Source: Rhodococcus rhodochrous
GTDB taxonomy: Bacteria; Actinomycetota; Actinomycetes; Mycobacteriales; Mycobacteriaceae
Assembly (NCBI RefSeq): GCF_900187265.1
Contig: NZ_LT906450.1
Location: forward strand, 186,001-250,000
Reading direction: 5' to 3'
Length of the DNA stretch: 64,000 nucleotides
In this document: one piece after another, positions 7,533 through 16,687 of the stretch
How positions within the stretch are numbered: the stretch's first letter is position 1
Layout: every line of letters begins with the position of its first letter
Translations under genes and position numbers: made by a program
Notes under the pieces: model-generated
Told to the model about the DNA's origin: nothing
Databases searched by the model: none
Seen by the model: the letters and a program-made list of their open reading frames with translations, nothing else

Positions 7533-8690
7533 ATGGAGAAGGTTTTGGTGGTCTACGGAACTCGTCCCGAGGCGATCAAGATGGCGCCCGTCGTCACCGC
7601 CCTGCAGAGATCGGAAGTACTCGAACCCGTTGTCGCAGTGACCGGCCAGCACCGCGAGATGCTGGACCAGGTCAACACCCTGTTCGGTATCGAACCGAGC
7701 CACGACCTCGACATCCTCACCCAACGGCAAGGGCTCGAGGCCATCACGGCCAAGGCTCTCGGCGGGGTGTCGGATGTGATTGCCCGGGAGGAACCTGGTG
7801 CGGTTCTCGTCCAAGGAGATACGACGACCTGCTTCGCCGCGGCCCTCGCGGCGTTCTACTGCAAGGTGCCACTCGTACACCTCGAGGCCGGGCTCCGGAC
7901 CGGGGATCGCTACAACCCCTTCCCCGAGGAACTGAACCGGCGCCTGACCTCGCAACTGGCGTCGCTGCACCTGGCGCCCACCCCCACCTCCCGCGCCAAT
8001 CTCCTGGCGGACGGGATCGATCCCGGCGACATCGTCGTCACCGGCAACACAGTGATCGACGCGCTCTACACGGTGACCTCCCAGTCACCCTCGCTCGACA
8101 ACCCGGATCTCGCTCCGCTGCTGGGTCGTCCGATGGTCCTCGTCACCGCACATCGACGCGAGTCCTGGGGAGAACCCATGGCGTGTTCGGCGCGGGCCAT
8201 CGCCCGTCTGGCCCACGCGTTCCCGCACATGACCTTCCTGTTGCCGGCACACCTCAACCCGGTCGTGCGGGAGGTGCTCCTGCCGCCCCTCGCCGATCTC
8301 GACAATGTGATAGTGACGAATCCGCTGTCCTACAGCGACTTCGCACTCGCGATGGCGGCGTCGACGATCGTGCTGACCGACAGCGGCGGCGTGCAGGAGG
8401 AAGCACCGAGCCTCGGCAAGCCGGTCCTCGTGATGCGCGAGACCACCGAGCGACCCGAAGCCGTCACGGCGGGAACCGTCCGGCTGGTGGGGACGGACGA
8501 GGAACTCATCGTCGAATGGGTCACCCGTCTGCTCACCCGGCCCGCGGCCTACGACGAGATGGCTCGCGCGGTCAATCCGTACGGCGACGGGAGTGCCGCC
8601 CAGCGTTCGGTTGCGGCGATCGAGCACTTCTTCGGCCTCGGACCCCGCCCCGCGGAGTTCGCGCCCGTCGAAGCGGTCGGCTCCTACTGA
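7533..8690 (+). CDS. wecB: UDP-N-acetylglucosamine 2-epimerase (non-hydrolysing)
   Basis: A 385-residue enzyme that interconverts UDP-GlcNAc and UDP-ManNAc. It shows the N-terminal GTRPEAIKMAPV motif (9-20), Asp96 in QGDTT, Glu118 in HLEAGLRTG and His207 in TAHRRES, the residues known as catalytic or substrate-binding in the family, plus the C-terminal TDSGGVQEEAPSLGKPVLVMR nucleotide-binding pattern. The gene is monocistronic and ends at the hairpin at 8720-8759. With the convergent dehydrogenase gene it would supply UDP-ManNAcA for a surface polysaccharide. The start may be used on a leaderless mRNA. Confidence 0.95.
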   Translation: MEKVLVVYGTRPEAIKMAPVVTALQRSEVLEPVVAVTGQHREMLDQVNTLFGIEPSHDLDILTQRQGLEAITAKALGGVSDVIAREEPGAVLVQGDTTTCFAAALAAFYCKVPLVHLEAGLRTGDRYNPFPEELNRRLTSQLASLHLAPTPTSRANLLADGIDPGDIVVTGNTVIDALYTVTSQSPSLDNPDLAPLLGRPMVLVTAHRRESWGEPMACSARAIARLAHAFPHMTFLLPAHLNPVVREVLLPPLADLDNVIVTNPLSYSDFALAMAASTIVLTDSGGVQEEAPSLGKPVLVMRETTERPEAVTAGTVRLVGTDEELIVEWVTRLLTRPAAYDEMARAVNPYGDGSAAQRSVAAIEHFFGLGPRPAEFAPVEAVGSY

Positions 8691-8719
8691 CAGATCCGGA
8701 TACCGCGTCATCCGAAAGG

Positions 8720-8759
8720 AATACGGCCGGTAGGTGTGAGAACACCTACCGGCCGTATT
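8720..8759. terminator. Bidirectional hairpin terminator
   Basis: A perfect 18-bp inverted repeat (8720-8737 with 8742-8759) with a 4-nt loop lies between the convergent wecB and wecC genes. The right arm runs into TTT and the left arm, read on the other strand, into TTCC, so it can serve both directions. Confidence 0.85.
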
Positions 8760-8771
8760 TCGTGGGTGGGT

Positions 8772-10028
8772 TCAGCGCCACACCCCGCGGGTGTCGTACA
8801 CGACCTTGCCCGCCAGGAGGCTGCGCGACAGCGACCGGAACTGATCGTGGTCCACGAGTTCGACGACGATGTCCGCCGCGGCGATGGCGTCCCGGCACCG
8901 CGCGGTGCGCACGCTCTCGTATCCGAGGAGGGTGTCGGGAACCTCGTGCACGAACGGATCGGCGAGCAGCAGTTCGACGTCGGGCAGCGCCTTGGCGATG
9001 AGCTCGACGACGTGCAGGGCCGGGCTCTCCCGGATGTCGTCGACGTTGGCCTTGAACGTCAGCCCCAGACATGCGACCGTCGGATTCTTGAAACGCGAAC
9101 AGGTTTCGATGACCTGCTGGGCCACGTAGTTCGGCTTGGAATCGTTGATCTCGCGTGCGGTGCGGATCAGCTTCGCCGAACCCGGCGATGCGCCGACGAT
9201 GAACCACGGGTCCACCGCGATGCAGTGCCCGCCGACACCGGGGCCGGGACTGAGAATGTTCACCCGGGGATGGCGGTTCGCCAGACGGATGACCTCCCAG
9301 ACGTCCAGTTCGAGTTCGTCCGAGACGTACGACAACTCGTTCGCGAAGGCGATGTTGATGTCGCGGTAGGCGTTCTCGACGAGCTTCGCCATCTCGGCGC
9401 TCGCGGCGTCGGTCAGGCAGATCTCGCCCTGGCAGAAGACGCGGTAGATCGAGGCGGCGCGCTGAGCGCACAGCGGCGTGATCCCGCCGACCACCCGGTC
9501 GTTCGTGATCATCTCGATCATGATGCGTCCCGGGAGCACCCGTTCGGGGCAGTGGGCGATGTGGATGTCCGGCAGACCCTCGTCGGTGTGGGGGAGACGG
9601 AGATCCGGTCGCAGTTCGGACAACCACCGGCTGACGCTCTCGGTGGTGCCGGGTGGTGACGTCGATTCGAGCACCACGATCTCCCCGCCGCGCAACTGCG
9701 GGGCGATCTGTTCGGTCGCCCGACGCACGTACGACAGGTCGGCGGTGTGGTCGGCGTTGAACGGTGTCGGGACGGCGATGATGTACGCGTCGGCGAGGGG
9801 GACGGTGTCGGTCGCGCTCAACGTCCCCATGGCCACGGCGCCGGCCAGGCTCACCGCGAGATCGAGTTCGGCGAACGGCACCTCGCCCCGCGAGACGGCC
9901 GACACGATACGGGGATCGATGTCCACGCCGATGACGTCGATGTCGCGGGTCGCGAGGACGACGGCCGTCGGCAGGCCGATGTAGCCGAGTCCGACGACGG
10001 CGACGGTGCCGCTGAATGTGTCAGCCAT
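8772..10028 (-). CDS. wecC: UDP-N-acetyl-D-mannosamine dehydrogenase
   Basis: A 418-residue nucleotide-sugar dehydrogenase of the WecC/UDP-glucose dehydrogenase family, which oxidises UDP-ManNAc to UDP-ManNAcA with two NAD+. The Rossmann motif VVGLGYIGLPTA (11-22), the E-STSPPGTT motif (about 121-129) and the catalytic Cys269 in GVGGHCIAVDPWF are all present. ATG 10028 overlaps the end of the wecG-like gene. The WecC assignment over other dehydrogenases is supported by the wecB gene next door. Confidence 0.92.
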   Translation of the reverse strand: MADTFSGTVAVVGLGYIGLPTAVVLATRDIDVIGVDIDPRIVSAVSRGEVPFAELDLAVSLAGAVAMGTLSATDTVPLADAYIIAVPTPFNADHTADLSYVRRATEQIAPQLRGGEIVVLESTSPPGTTESVSRWLSELRPDLRLPHTDEGLPDIHIAHCPERVLPGRIMIEMITNDRVVGGITPLCAQRAASIYRVFCQGEICLTDAASAEMAKLVENAYRDINIAFANELSYVSDELELDVWEVIRLANRHPRVNILSPGPGVGGHCIAVDPWFIVGASPGSAKLIRTAREINDSKPNYVAQQVIETCSRFKNPTVACLGLTFKANVDDIRESPALHVVELIAKALPDVELLLADPFVHEVPDTLLGYESVRTARCRDAIAAADIVVELVDHDQFRSLSRSLLAGKVVYDTRGVWR

Positions 10029-10632
10029 GATGCTTCCTCGGGGTCGGGAGTTTCTCGGGACGCGGATAGGGCGGGGTGGTGCGGAAACGTTCGCGGGCGA
10101 GCAGGATCAGGAACGCGGTGTTGGTAGTGAGATAGCGCCGCCACATCCGGCGCGGTTCCTGCAGGAGGCGGTAGGCCCACTCCATGCTGGCGCGTTGCCA
10201 CCGCTCGGGTGCGCGCTTGGTGATCCCGGCGAGGACGTCGAAGGAGCCACCCACACCGTGACGGATCGGGACGTCCAGCACGTCCTCCCAGCGCCGCAGG
10301 AAGTTCTCCTTGCGAGGGGAGGGCATGCCGAGGAACAGCATGTCCGCCCGGGATTCGCGGATGGCCCGGGCGATCGCCTCCTCCTCCGATTCGTCGAAGT
10401 AGCCGTGGTGGGCGCCGGCGATCCGGAGTCCGGGGTACTTCGTGGTGAGGGCGTCGACGAGGGCGTCGAGCACCGACTGCTCCGCGCCGAGCAGATAGAC
10501 GGAGCGGTGTTCGGCGTCGGCCGTCGCGAGCAGCGAGTACTGGCTTCGCAACAACGGCGACCTGGCGATGCTCGAGGTCACGATCACGCGCCTGCGTCGC
10601 AGATGGCCCGACGCGCAGATCGGCGTGCTCAC
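10021..10632 (-). pseudogene. wecG: WecG/TagA-family glycosyltransferase, 5'-truncated
   Basis: Family similarity begins only near 10540 (residue about 33: SLLATADAEHRSVYLLGAEQ) and runs to the stop. It includes the YPGLRIAGAHHGYFD, PRKENFLRRW, GVGGSFDVLAG and YRLLQEPRRMWRRYL segments. The first 32 codons of the open frame are antisense to the pyruvyl transferase gene and look unlike the family. Normal proteins are about 240-260 residues, so roughly 100 N-terminal residues are missing, including the region that holds the Thr and Asp proposed as catalytic in TagA. It would transfer ManNAc(A) to a lipid-linked sugar if intact. It is probably inactive, unless this is an assembly error. Confidence 0.7.
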
Positions 10633-11851
10633 CGACGTCCCGCTCCTGCTCCGCGCCTACCACCCGACGGCGAAGGGGATCACCGTCCTCTCGACCGACC
10701 CCTGGGCCGAACCGACGGTCGCGGAGGACTTCTTCGCCGCACTGGGACCGCGCATCGTCGGCCCGGTCGCCCTCGGCGCGGTCCGCTTCCGGGTGTGGTT
10801 TCCACAGAAGGCCCGCGGACTGCGCCGCCGGCTCGAGCGGCTCGCCCGCACGCGCCTCCCGTCCGAACAGACCGTGGAGGCCCCGGTCTCCGCGAGTGAA
10901 GCGGCTGTTCGCCGGCCGGTGTACCCGGGCAGCGCGGCCGCCGTCGAGAAGGCCTCCCTCCTGCTCGTGCTCGGCGGTGGCTACATCACCGATTCCGATG
11001 CCGCCCAGGCGCACCGTGTCTTCACCCTCATCGAGCACGCCTGCGACCACGGCGTTCCCGTCGCCATGGTCGGCCAGGGCCTCGGACCACTCGAAGACCC
11101 CCTGCTGCAGCAGCGCGCGGCCGAAGTGATGCCTCGCGTCGACTTCGTCTCCCTGCGGGAGGGCCTCCGCGGCCCGGCCATCCTCGAACGGGCCGGTGTG
11201 CCGGAGGACCGGATCCTCGTCACCGGCGACGATGCCATCGAACTCGCCTACACCGAATGCGACACCGGCCCCGGAAGCGACATCGGCGTGTGCCTGCGTC
11301 TCGCCGCCTACGCCCCCGTCTCGGGGATCGCCCGCGACACCGTCCGCAAGGTCGTGCAGGCCGTGGCCACCGAGTACTCCTCGACACTGGTGCCGTTGAT
11401 CATCGCGGAATACCGTTCCCAGTACCGTCGTTCGACGCTGCCCATCGTGCGCGGAGCGGACTCGGTGGCCGAGCCCCCACCCCGCTACACCTCGCCCGGA
11501 CAGCTCGTCGAGCAGGTGTCGAGGTGCCGCGTCCTCGTGACCGGCGCCTACCACCTCGCGGTCTTCGCGCTCTCCCGGGGAATCCCCGTGGTCGCCCTGT
11601 CGTCGACCCGTTACTACGACGACAAGTTCCGCGGCCTCGAGGACATGTTCGGCGGTGGTCTCACACTGCTGCACCTCGACGATCCCGCGCTGGGAAGCAG
11701 ACTCGCGGATGCGATGCACACCTCCTGGCAGCAGGCGGACGAGGTCCGCGGTCGTCTGCGTGCCCGTGCCCGGGAACAGATCCGCATGGGGCACGTGGCC
11801 TTCGAACACGTCTTCGCGCTCGCCGAACGGGCGCGGGTCGAGAACCACTGA
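10568..11851 (+). CDS. Polysaccharide pyruvyl transferase family protein (5' end probably lost)
   Basis: A 427-residue protein of the CsaB/WcaK family, which adds ketal-linked pyruvate to sugars. The GGGYITDSDA segment, the VGQGLGPLEDP segment, SLREGLRGPAILE and the C-terminal VTGAYHLAVFALSRGIPVV fit the family. The N-terminal N-x-G-D-x-A-M-L motif is encoded upstream of the first ATG (in frame from about 10541), but no start codon lies between the stop at 10496-10498 and ATG 10568. The true start thus seems to have been removed by the junction with wecG. Translation from 10568 would lack part of the nucleotide-fold strand. Confidence 0.75.
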   Translation: MLEVTITRLRRRWPDAQIGVLTDVPLLLRAYHPTAKGITVLSTDPWAEPTVAEDFFAALGPRIVGPVALGAVRFRVWFPQKARGLRRRLERLARTRLPSEQTVEAPVSASEAAVRRPVYPGSAAAVEKASLLLVLGGGYITDSDAAQAHRVFTLIEHACDHGVPVAMVGQGLGPLEDPLLQQRAAEVMPRVDFVSLREGLRGPAILERAGVPEDRILVTGDDAIELAYTECDTGPGSDIGVCLRLAAYAPVSGIARDTVRKVVQAVATEYSSTLVPLIIAEYRSQYRRSTLPIVRGADSVAEPPPRYTSPGQLVEQVSRCRVLVTGAYHLAVFALSRGIPVVALSSTRYYDDKFRGLEDMFGGGLTLLHLDDPALGSRLADAMHTSWQQADEVRGRLRARAREQIRMGHVAFEHVFALAERARVENH

Positions 11852-11905
11852 GATCCGGAACCGCTGGGATCACCGAACGGTGCAGGTCGGAAGGATGTCG
11901 CCGGA

Positions 11906-13475
11906 GTGAGCAGCACGACCCCCGAAGAAACGGACCCCGCGGGCCGGACGGTGGAGACCGGCCCGCCCGGGCGGTCGCTGATGTCCTCGATCGGACGGGT
12001 GGCCGGCGCGTCGACCGTCGCGCTGCTCTTCTGCGAACTGGTCTCGCTCGTCCAGACCGTCGCCCTCGCACGCCTGCTCACCCCCGCCGAGATCGGAATC
12101 TTCGTCGCAGGAACGGTTCTCACGACCTTCTTCGGGACGTTCGTCGAAGGCGGACTACGCTCGGGACTCATCCAACGCGACACCGACGTCGCCGACGCGG
12201 CCGAGACCGTCTTCCGTGTGACCCTGCTGGCCGGAATCGTCATGAGCATCGGCGCGCTCGCGGCCGCACCCGTGATCGGGGCGATCTTCGACAGCACCAC
12301 AGCGGGTCTGGTCGCCGCCGCGACCTCCGGTGTGCTGCTCGTCTACTCGGTCGCCAACGTGCCGGAAGCCATGTTGCAACGCGAGTTCAGCGTCAAGAGG
12401 CGACTGATCGTCGGGCCCGCCGTAGCCGTCAGTTTTGCGACGGTCGCGGTGTCGACGGCCGCCCTCGGCTGGGGCGTGTGGAGCATGGTGGCCGGCACCT
12501 ACGTCTCGTACATCACCCTGGTGATCTCCGTCTGGGCGATCACCAGTTGGCGGCCGGGTCGCGGCCGTGCCTCGTTCGTCCTCTGGCGCGAACTCGCCCG
12601 CTACGGAGCACCTCTCGTACTCGGAATGATCGGATCACGCGTGCAGGCGGCGACCGAGGCGGTGGTGGTCGGCCGAGGACTCAGCGCCTCCGACCTCGGT
12701 TTCTTCCGGTACGGCCAGCGGATCGCCCGGATCCCGGCCATGGCGATCATCGAGATCGGCTCGGTCGCACTGTTTCCCGCTTTCTCTCGGATCGCCAAGG
12801 ATCCGGACCGACTCGTCTCGGCCTATCTGCGCGCCCTGCAGTGGGCGACCATCGGAGCCGCCGCGTGTTCCGGACTGATGATCGCCGCCGGCACGCCCGC
12901 CGTCGTCGTCGTACTGGGGGAGCCGTGGCGCGGCGCCGGACCGGTGGTCGTCGCCCTGGCCGGTCTCAGTCTCGGCAAGGCGTTCATCTGCGTGAGCGAG
13001 GAGATCATCAAGGGATGTGGCCGGACGGGCCTGCTGAACTGGTACACGCTCACCGAGGTCGGTGTGGGCCTGGTGCTCCTGCTCGTGTTCGTCGGTCTGT
13101 TCGGCCTCGTCGGAGCAGCGCTGTCGGTGTCGATCACGGCCATCGTCGTGGGGATCGTCGTCATGGCCCTCGCGAAGAGATGCATCCCCGTGTCGCTCTC
13201 GCAGCTCGCCGGCGCGATCCTTCCCCCGTTGCCCGCCGCGGCAATCGCGACGGTGGTGCTCTGGTTGTTCGAACACCATCTCGCGCACAGTGATACACAC
13301 CCCCACCCTCGTTGCCGTCGCCTTGCTGGCACTCGACGCACTCGTCTTCGCAGCCGCCTATCTTCTGGCGCTCGGCGTGTTCGCGAGATCCGCCACGACC
13401 GACCTGGTCGGCACGGTCCGCCGACTTGTCGCAACCGCCGTCAGGACGAGGAGGGATACCCGTGTCGATTCCTAG
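11906..13475 (+). CDS. Wzx-type polysaccharide flippase, frameshifted near the 3' end
   Basis: A multi-pass membrane protein of the polysaccharide transporter (Wzx/MOP) family, which would flip lipid-linked repeat units across the membrane. The frame starting at GTG 11906 carries about 12 hydrophobic segments up to LWLFEHHLAHS (near 13290). The last helix and tail (TPTLVAVALLALDALVFAAA onward) then continue in the +1 frame to TAG 13473-13475. Dropping one C from the C5 run at 13300-13304 restores one frame of about 520 residues that ends 14 nt inside the next gene, a normal operon overlap. Without correction the frame runs on to 13723 with a non-homologous tail. Confidence 0.8.
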
Positions 13476-14742
13476 AGCCCATCCCGAGAAACAGGGTTCC
13501 GCCGATCCCGCCGCGGTCGCGCGATCCGGGGAGGTGGTCCGGCTCCGGGCCCCGCGGTTCTCGGACCATCGGGAGTGGCGCCGGATCCGCCTGCGCGATC
13601 GGGCCATCATCGAACCGTTCTGGGCGTCGAGTCCGCTGTCCTGGGAGGCGCGGCACACCCAGGAGGAATGGGTGCAGGAGTGCCTGCACCTGCGCTCCTC
13701 CCGCCGGTCGCGCGGTTTCGTGATCGAGGTCGACGGGCATTTCGCCGGACAGGTCAACCTGTTCGGCATCGATCACGCGAGACGCTCTGCGGAACTGGGT
13801 ATCTGGATGGATTCGGCGGTGGGCGGCCGGGTCATCGGGCACCTCGCGGTGTCCATCCTGATGGATTACGCGTTCACCACCTTGGGGCTGTACCGGCTCA
13901 CCGCTCCGATCTGTGTCGACAACCTCCCGGCCGCCCGCGGCGCGGACCGGATCGGGTTCGTCCGGGAGGTGACGATGAAGAAGTCCTTCGCAGCAGGAGG
14001 TCGTCGCAAGGACCACATCCTGTTCGCCATGACGGCCGACCGGGTGCCCGGTGGGGGACTGACCGCGCGGTGGTCCGATCCCTCGACCCCCGTCGTCCTG
14101 CCGGTGTGTTCCGTCGACCGGCGCATCTCGCCGAGAAGTCTCACGACGGGCTGCCGCTACGTGCTCGGCACCGCGAAGCGGCTGGCTCCCGGGCGAACAG
14201 CGCTGCAGGCGGCGCCCGCCCACGTCGGTGGGCTGATCCTGCGACCGGTCCACGCCCTGTCTCCCCCTCCGCTGCGGCGACCCCGTCGGGACGACGAAGC
14301 CGTCCTGGAAGGGGTGTGGCAACCGAGCTCACCGTGGGCGGGCTGGTCGGGGCACGCCTTCGGTTACCGTGTCGAGAAGGCCGGTCGGCACCTCGGCACG
14401 GTCGGTTTCGAACCGATCGATCTCGTCCGGCGCGACGCCACGCTGCGGGTGGACGCGACCGGCGACGACAATCACCCGGCGCTCCTGCAGGCAGCGGAAT
14501 GGCTGCTCGACCGGGCGTTCGGGGTGCTGAAGATCGAACGGGTGCAGACCGGGGTCGACTCCTGCAACGCGGTCGCGGCCGGTTTCGCGAAGGCGCTCGG
14601 GCTCACCCTCGAAGGCCGGATGCGGGGCATCACCACACCCGACGACCGGCTGCGCGATCTCGACCTGTGGGCGAAGGTCGCGGACATCCACTCCGACAGC
14701 GAGACACGCAGACTCGATCACGCGACCCCCGTGGGAGAATGA
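13462..14742 (+). CDS. Protein with two GNAT acetyltransferase domains
   Basis: A 426-residue protein. Residues about 15-190 resemble RimJ-type N-acetyltransferases (GEVVRLRAPRFSDHREW, ELGIWMDSAVGGRVIGHLAV, DNLPAARGADRIGF). A linker follows, then a second, more divergent GNAT-like domain (about 300-420; LDRAFGVLKIERVQTGVDSCN). GTG 13462 is chosen for its GAGGAGGGA ribosome site and because similarity begins right after it. In this cluster it may acetylate an amino sugar made with the aminotransferase encoded next, with which it shares an ATGA junction. The substrate is not known. Confidence 0.8.
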   Translation: MSIPRAHPEKQGSADPAAVARSGEVVRLRAPRFSDHREWRRIRLRDRAIIEPFWASSPLSWEARHTQEEWVQECLHLRSSRRSRGFVIEVDGHFAGQVNLFGIDHARRSAELGIWMDSAVGGRVIGHLAVSILMDYAFTTLGLYRLTAPICVDNLPAARGADRIGFVREVTMKKSFAAGGRRKDHILFAMTADRVPGGGLTARWSDPSTPVVLPVCSVDRRISPRSLTTGCRYVLGTAKRLAPGRTALQAAPAHVGGLILRPVHALSPPPLRRPRRDDEAVLEGVWQPSSPWAGWSGHAFGYRVEKAGRHLGTVGFEPIDLVRRDATLRVDATGDDNHPALLQAAEWLLDRAFGVLKIERVQTGVDSCNAVAAGFAKALGLTLEGRMRGITTPDDRLRDLDLWAKVADIHSDSETRRLDHATPVGE

Positions 14743-14744
14743 CG

Positions 14745-16091
14745 ATGACCGAATCCGTCGACATATCGGCCAAATTCGACAGGTCCGCGCGTCTCCAGCG
14801 GCGCCTCCACGAACTCGTGCCCGGCGGTGCCCACACCTACGCCCGCGGTCCGGACCAGTATCCCGAACACATGACGCCGATCCTCACCCACGGGGACGGC
14901 GCACACGTGTGGGACGTCGACGGGAACCGCTACGTCGAATACGGGATGGGGCTGCGGTCGGTGACGCTGGAACACGGCTACCGCCCGGTCGCCGAAGCCG
15001 TCACCGAGGCCGTGCGGCGTGGGACGAACTTCAGCCGCCCCACCCTCCTCGAAGTCGAAGCGGCCGAAGATTTCCTGTCGCTCGTGCCCGGCGCCGACAT
15101 GGTCAAGTTCGCCAAGAACGGATCGGACGCCACCACCGCGGCGGTCCGTCTCGCGCGTGCCGCCACCGGGCGCGATCACATCGCCGTCTGCGACCACCCG
15201 TTCTTCTCCGTCGACGACTGGTTCATCGGCACCACGCCGATGAGTGCGGGCATCCCGGAGAGTTCGCGATCGCTCACGCTGCGCTTCCGCTACAACGACC
15301 TCGCCTCGCTCGACGCGGCCCTCACGTCGCACCCTGTGGCGTGTGGCGTCCTCGAAGCGGCCACTGCCACAGCAGAACCCGCACCCGGATTCCTCGAGGG
15401 GGTGCGCCGGCTGTGCGATCGTCACGGCGCGCTCATGGTGCTCGACGAGATGATCACCGGTTTCCGCTGGTCGGAGCGCGGGGCGCAGTCGGTCTACGGC
15501 GTGCGGCCCGACCTGTCGTGCTGGGGCAAGGCGATGGGGAACGGATTCCCGATCTCCGCGCTCGCCGGTCGCCGCGAGTACATGGAACTCGGCGGACTCG
15601 GCACCGACGCCGAACGGGTCTTCCTGCTCTCGACCACCCACGGACCGGAGACGGCGTCGCTCGCGGCCTTCCGCGCAGTGGTACGGGCGTACGAGACCGA
15701 GCGGCCGATCGAACGGATGGAGGCCGCCGGAACGCGCCTGGCCACCGCCGTGAACGCGCTCTCGGCGGAGATGGGACTCGACGAGTACGTGCGGGTGGAG
15801 GGCAGACCGTCCTGCCTGGTGTTCTCGACGCGAGGACCCGACGGGGTGCCCTCGCAGGAGTACCGGACACTGTTCCTGTCCGAACTGCTCGACCGCGGGG
15901 TCCTGGGCCAGTCGTTCGTCGTGTCGGCGGCGCACACCGACGACGACATCGACCTCACCGTCGCCGCGGTGGACGCCGCGCTCGTGGTGTACCGGAAGGC
16001 GATCGACGCCGGGAGCGTCCGGGGTCTGCTGCGCGGACGGCCGGTGGCGCCTGCCCTCCGCCGCTTCGCGACCCCGCGGCGGTTGCCGTAG
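14745..16091 (+). CDS. Class III aminotransferase (glutamate-1-semialdehyde aminomutase-like)
   Basis: A 448-residue PLP enzyme. The cofactor lysine is Lys262 in CWGKAMGNGFPISAL, and Asp234 in LDEMITGFRW is the PLP-pyridine ligand. The N-terminus (RLQRRLHELVPGGAHTYARG) and KNGSDATTAAVRLARA are typical of the HemL-like branch. In-frame ATGs lie at 14739 and 14745; 14745 is preferred because GGGAG lies 7 nt before it. True hemL genes sit in haem loci, so here a role in making an amino sugar or a polysaccharide side group is more likely. Confidence 0.88.
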   Translation: MTESVDISAKFDRSARLQRRLHELVPGGAHTYARGPDQYPEHMTPILTHGDGAHVWDVDGNRYVEYGMGLRSVTLEHGYRPVAEAVTEAVRRGTNFSRPTLLEVEAAEDFLSLVPGADMVKFAKNGSDATTAAVRLARAATGRDHIAVCDHPFFSVDDWFIGTTPMSAGIPESSRSLTLRFRYNDLASLDAALTSHPVACGVLEAATATAEPAPGFLEGVRRLCDRHGALMVLDEMITGFRWSERGAQSVYGVRPDLSCWGKAMGNGFPISALAGRREYMELGGLGTDAERVFLLSTTHGPETASLAAFRAVVRAYETERPIERMEAAGTRLATAVNALSAEMGLDEYVRVEGRPSCLVFSTRGPDGVPSQEYRTLFLSELLDRGVLGQSFVVSAAHTDDDIDLTVAAVDAALVVYRKAIDAGSVRGLLRGRPVAPALRRFATPRRLP

Positions 16092-16094
16092 AGG

Positions 16095-16595
16095 TCAGCG
16101 CAGGATCAGGCAGGTTGTCGAGCCCGTCGCGAGCAGTCGGCCCTCGGAGTCGCGGGCCTCGCCGCGCGCCGTCGCGGTGCGTCGTCCGGTGTGCTCGCAG
16201 AAGCCCTGCACGCGGATGACGCCCTTGCCGGTCTGCACCGGACGGACGTAGCGCACCTGCAGGTCGAGGGTCGTGTACCCGACCCCGGCCTCGAGGGTGC
16301 TCGACACGCAGAAGCCCATCGCGGTGTCGAAGAGGGTGGCGAGCACGCCGCCGTGGATGCTGCCCACCGCGTTGGCGTGGAACTCCTGCGGCTCGAGGGT
16401 GACCTCGGCGAAGCCCTCGCCGGCGTCGGTGACGGTGAAGCCGAGCGTGCGGGAGGTGGGGTGATGCGGGATCGTCCCGTCGATCAGCCCGCGCAGGAAG
16501 TCGAGTCCGTGCATGTCGCGGTTGGCCGCCGACGTCGGTGCCGGGTCCTCCCACGTGTAGGTACGCTGCCGCTGCTGTTGCTCGTCCGTGCTCAC
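16095..16595 (-). CDS. PaaI-type hotdog-fold thioesterase
   Basis: A 166-residue single hotdog domain with the HGGVLATLFDTAMG motif (about residues 80-94), the signature of PaaI/4-hydroxybenzoyl-CoA-type thioesterases, preceded by EFHANAVGS and followed by a TLDLQVRYVRP strand. It should hydrolyse an acyl- or aryl-CoA in the cytoplasm. It is convergent with the aminotransferase gene and divergent from the MFS gene. The substrate is unknown. Confidence 0.88.
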   Translation of the reverse strand: MSTDEQQQRQRTYTWEDPAPTSAANRDMHGLDFLRGLIDGTIPHHPTSRTLGFTVTDAGEGFAEVTLEPQEFHANAVGSIHGGVLATLFDTAMGFCVSSTLEAGVGYTTLDLQVRYVRPVQTGKGVIRVQGFCEHTGRRTATARGEARDSEGRLLATGSTTCLILR

Positions 16596-16687
16596 GATGA
16601 CCGACCGTATCCCACCTCCGGAGGGGTGACATGTGGAGCCGAGCGTGCCATTCTCGATGCATGCGCCGTCGATGTTGATCCGATCCG

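Noticed and set aside
9851-11848. 665-codon minus-strand open frame spanning wecG and the pyruvyl transferase region
   Set aside because: Antisense to the pyruvyl transferase coding frame, with no motifs. The real minus-strand gene here is the truncated wecG in another frame.
13575-14738. Long upstream extension of the aminotransferase frame
   Set aside because: It is an out-of-frame shadow of the double GNAT gene; similarity to aminotransferases starts only at 14745.
14739-16091. hemL (haem biosynthesis) assignment for the class III aminotransferase
   Set aside because: Sequence is HemL-like but the neighbours are polysaccharide genes, so the housekeeping role is not supported.
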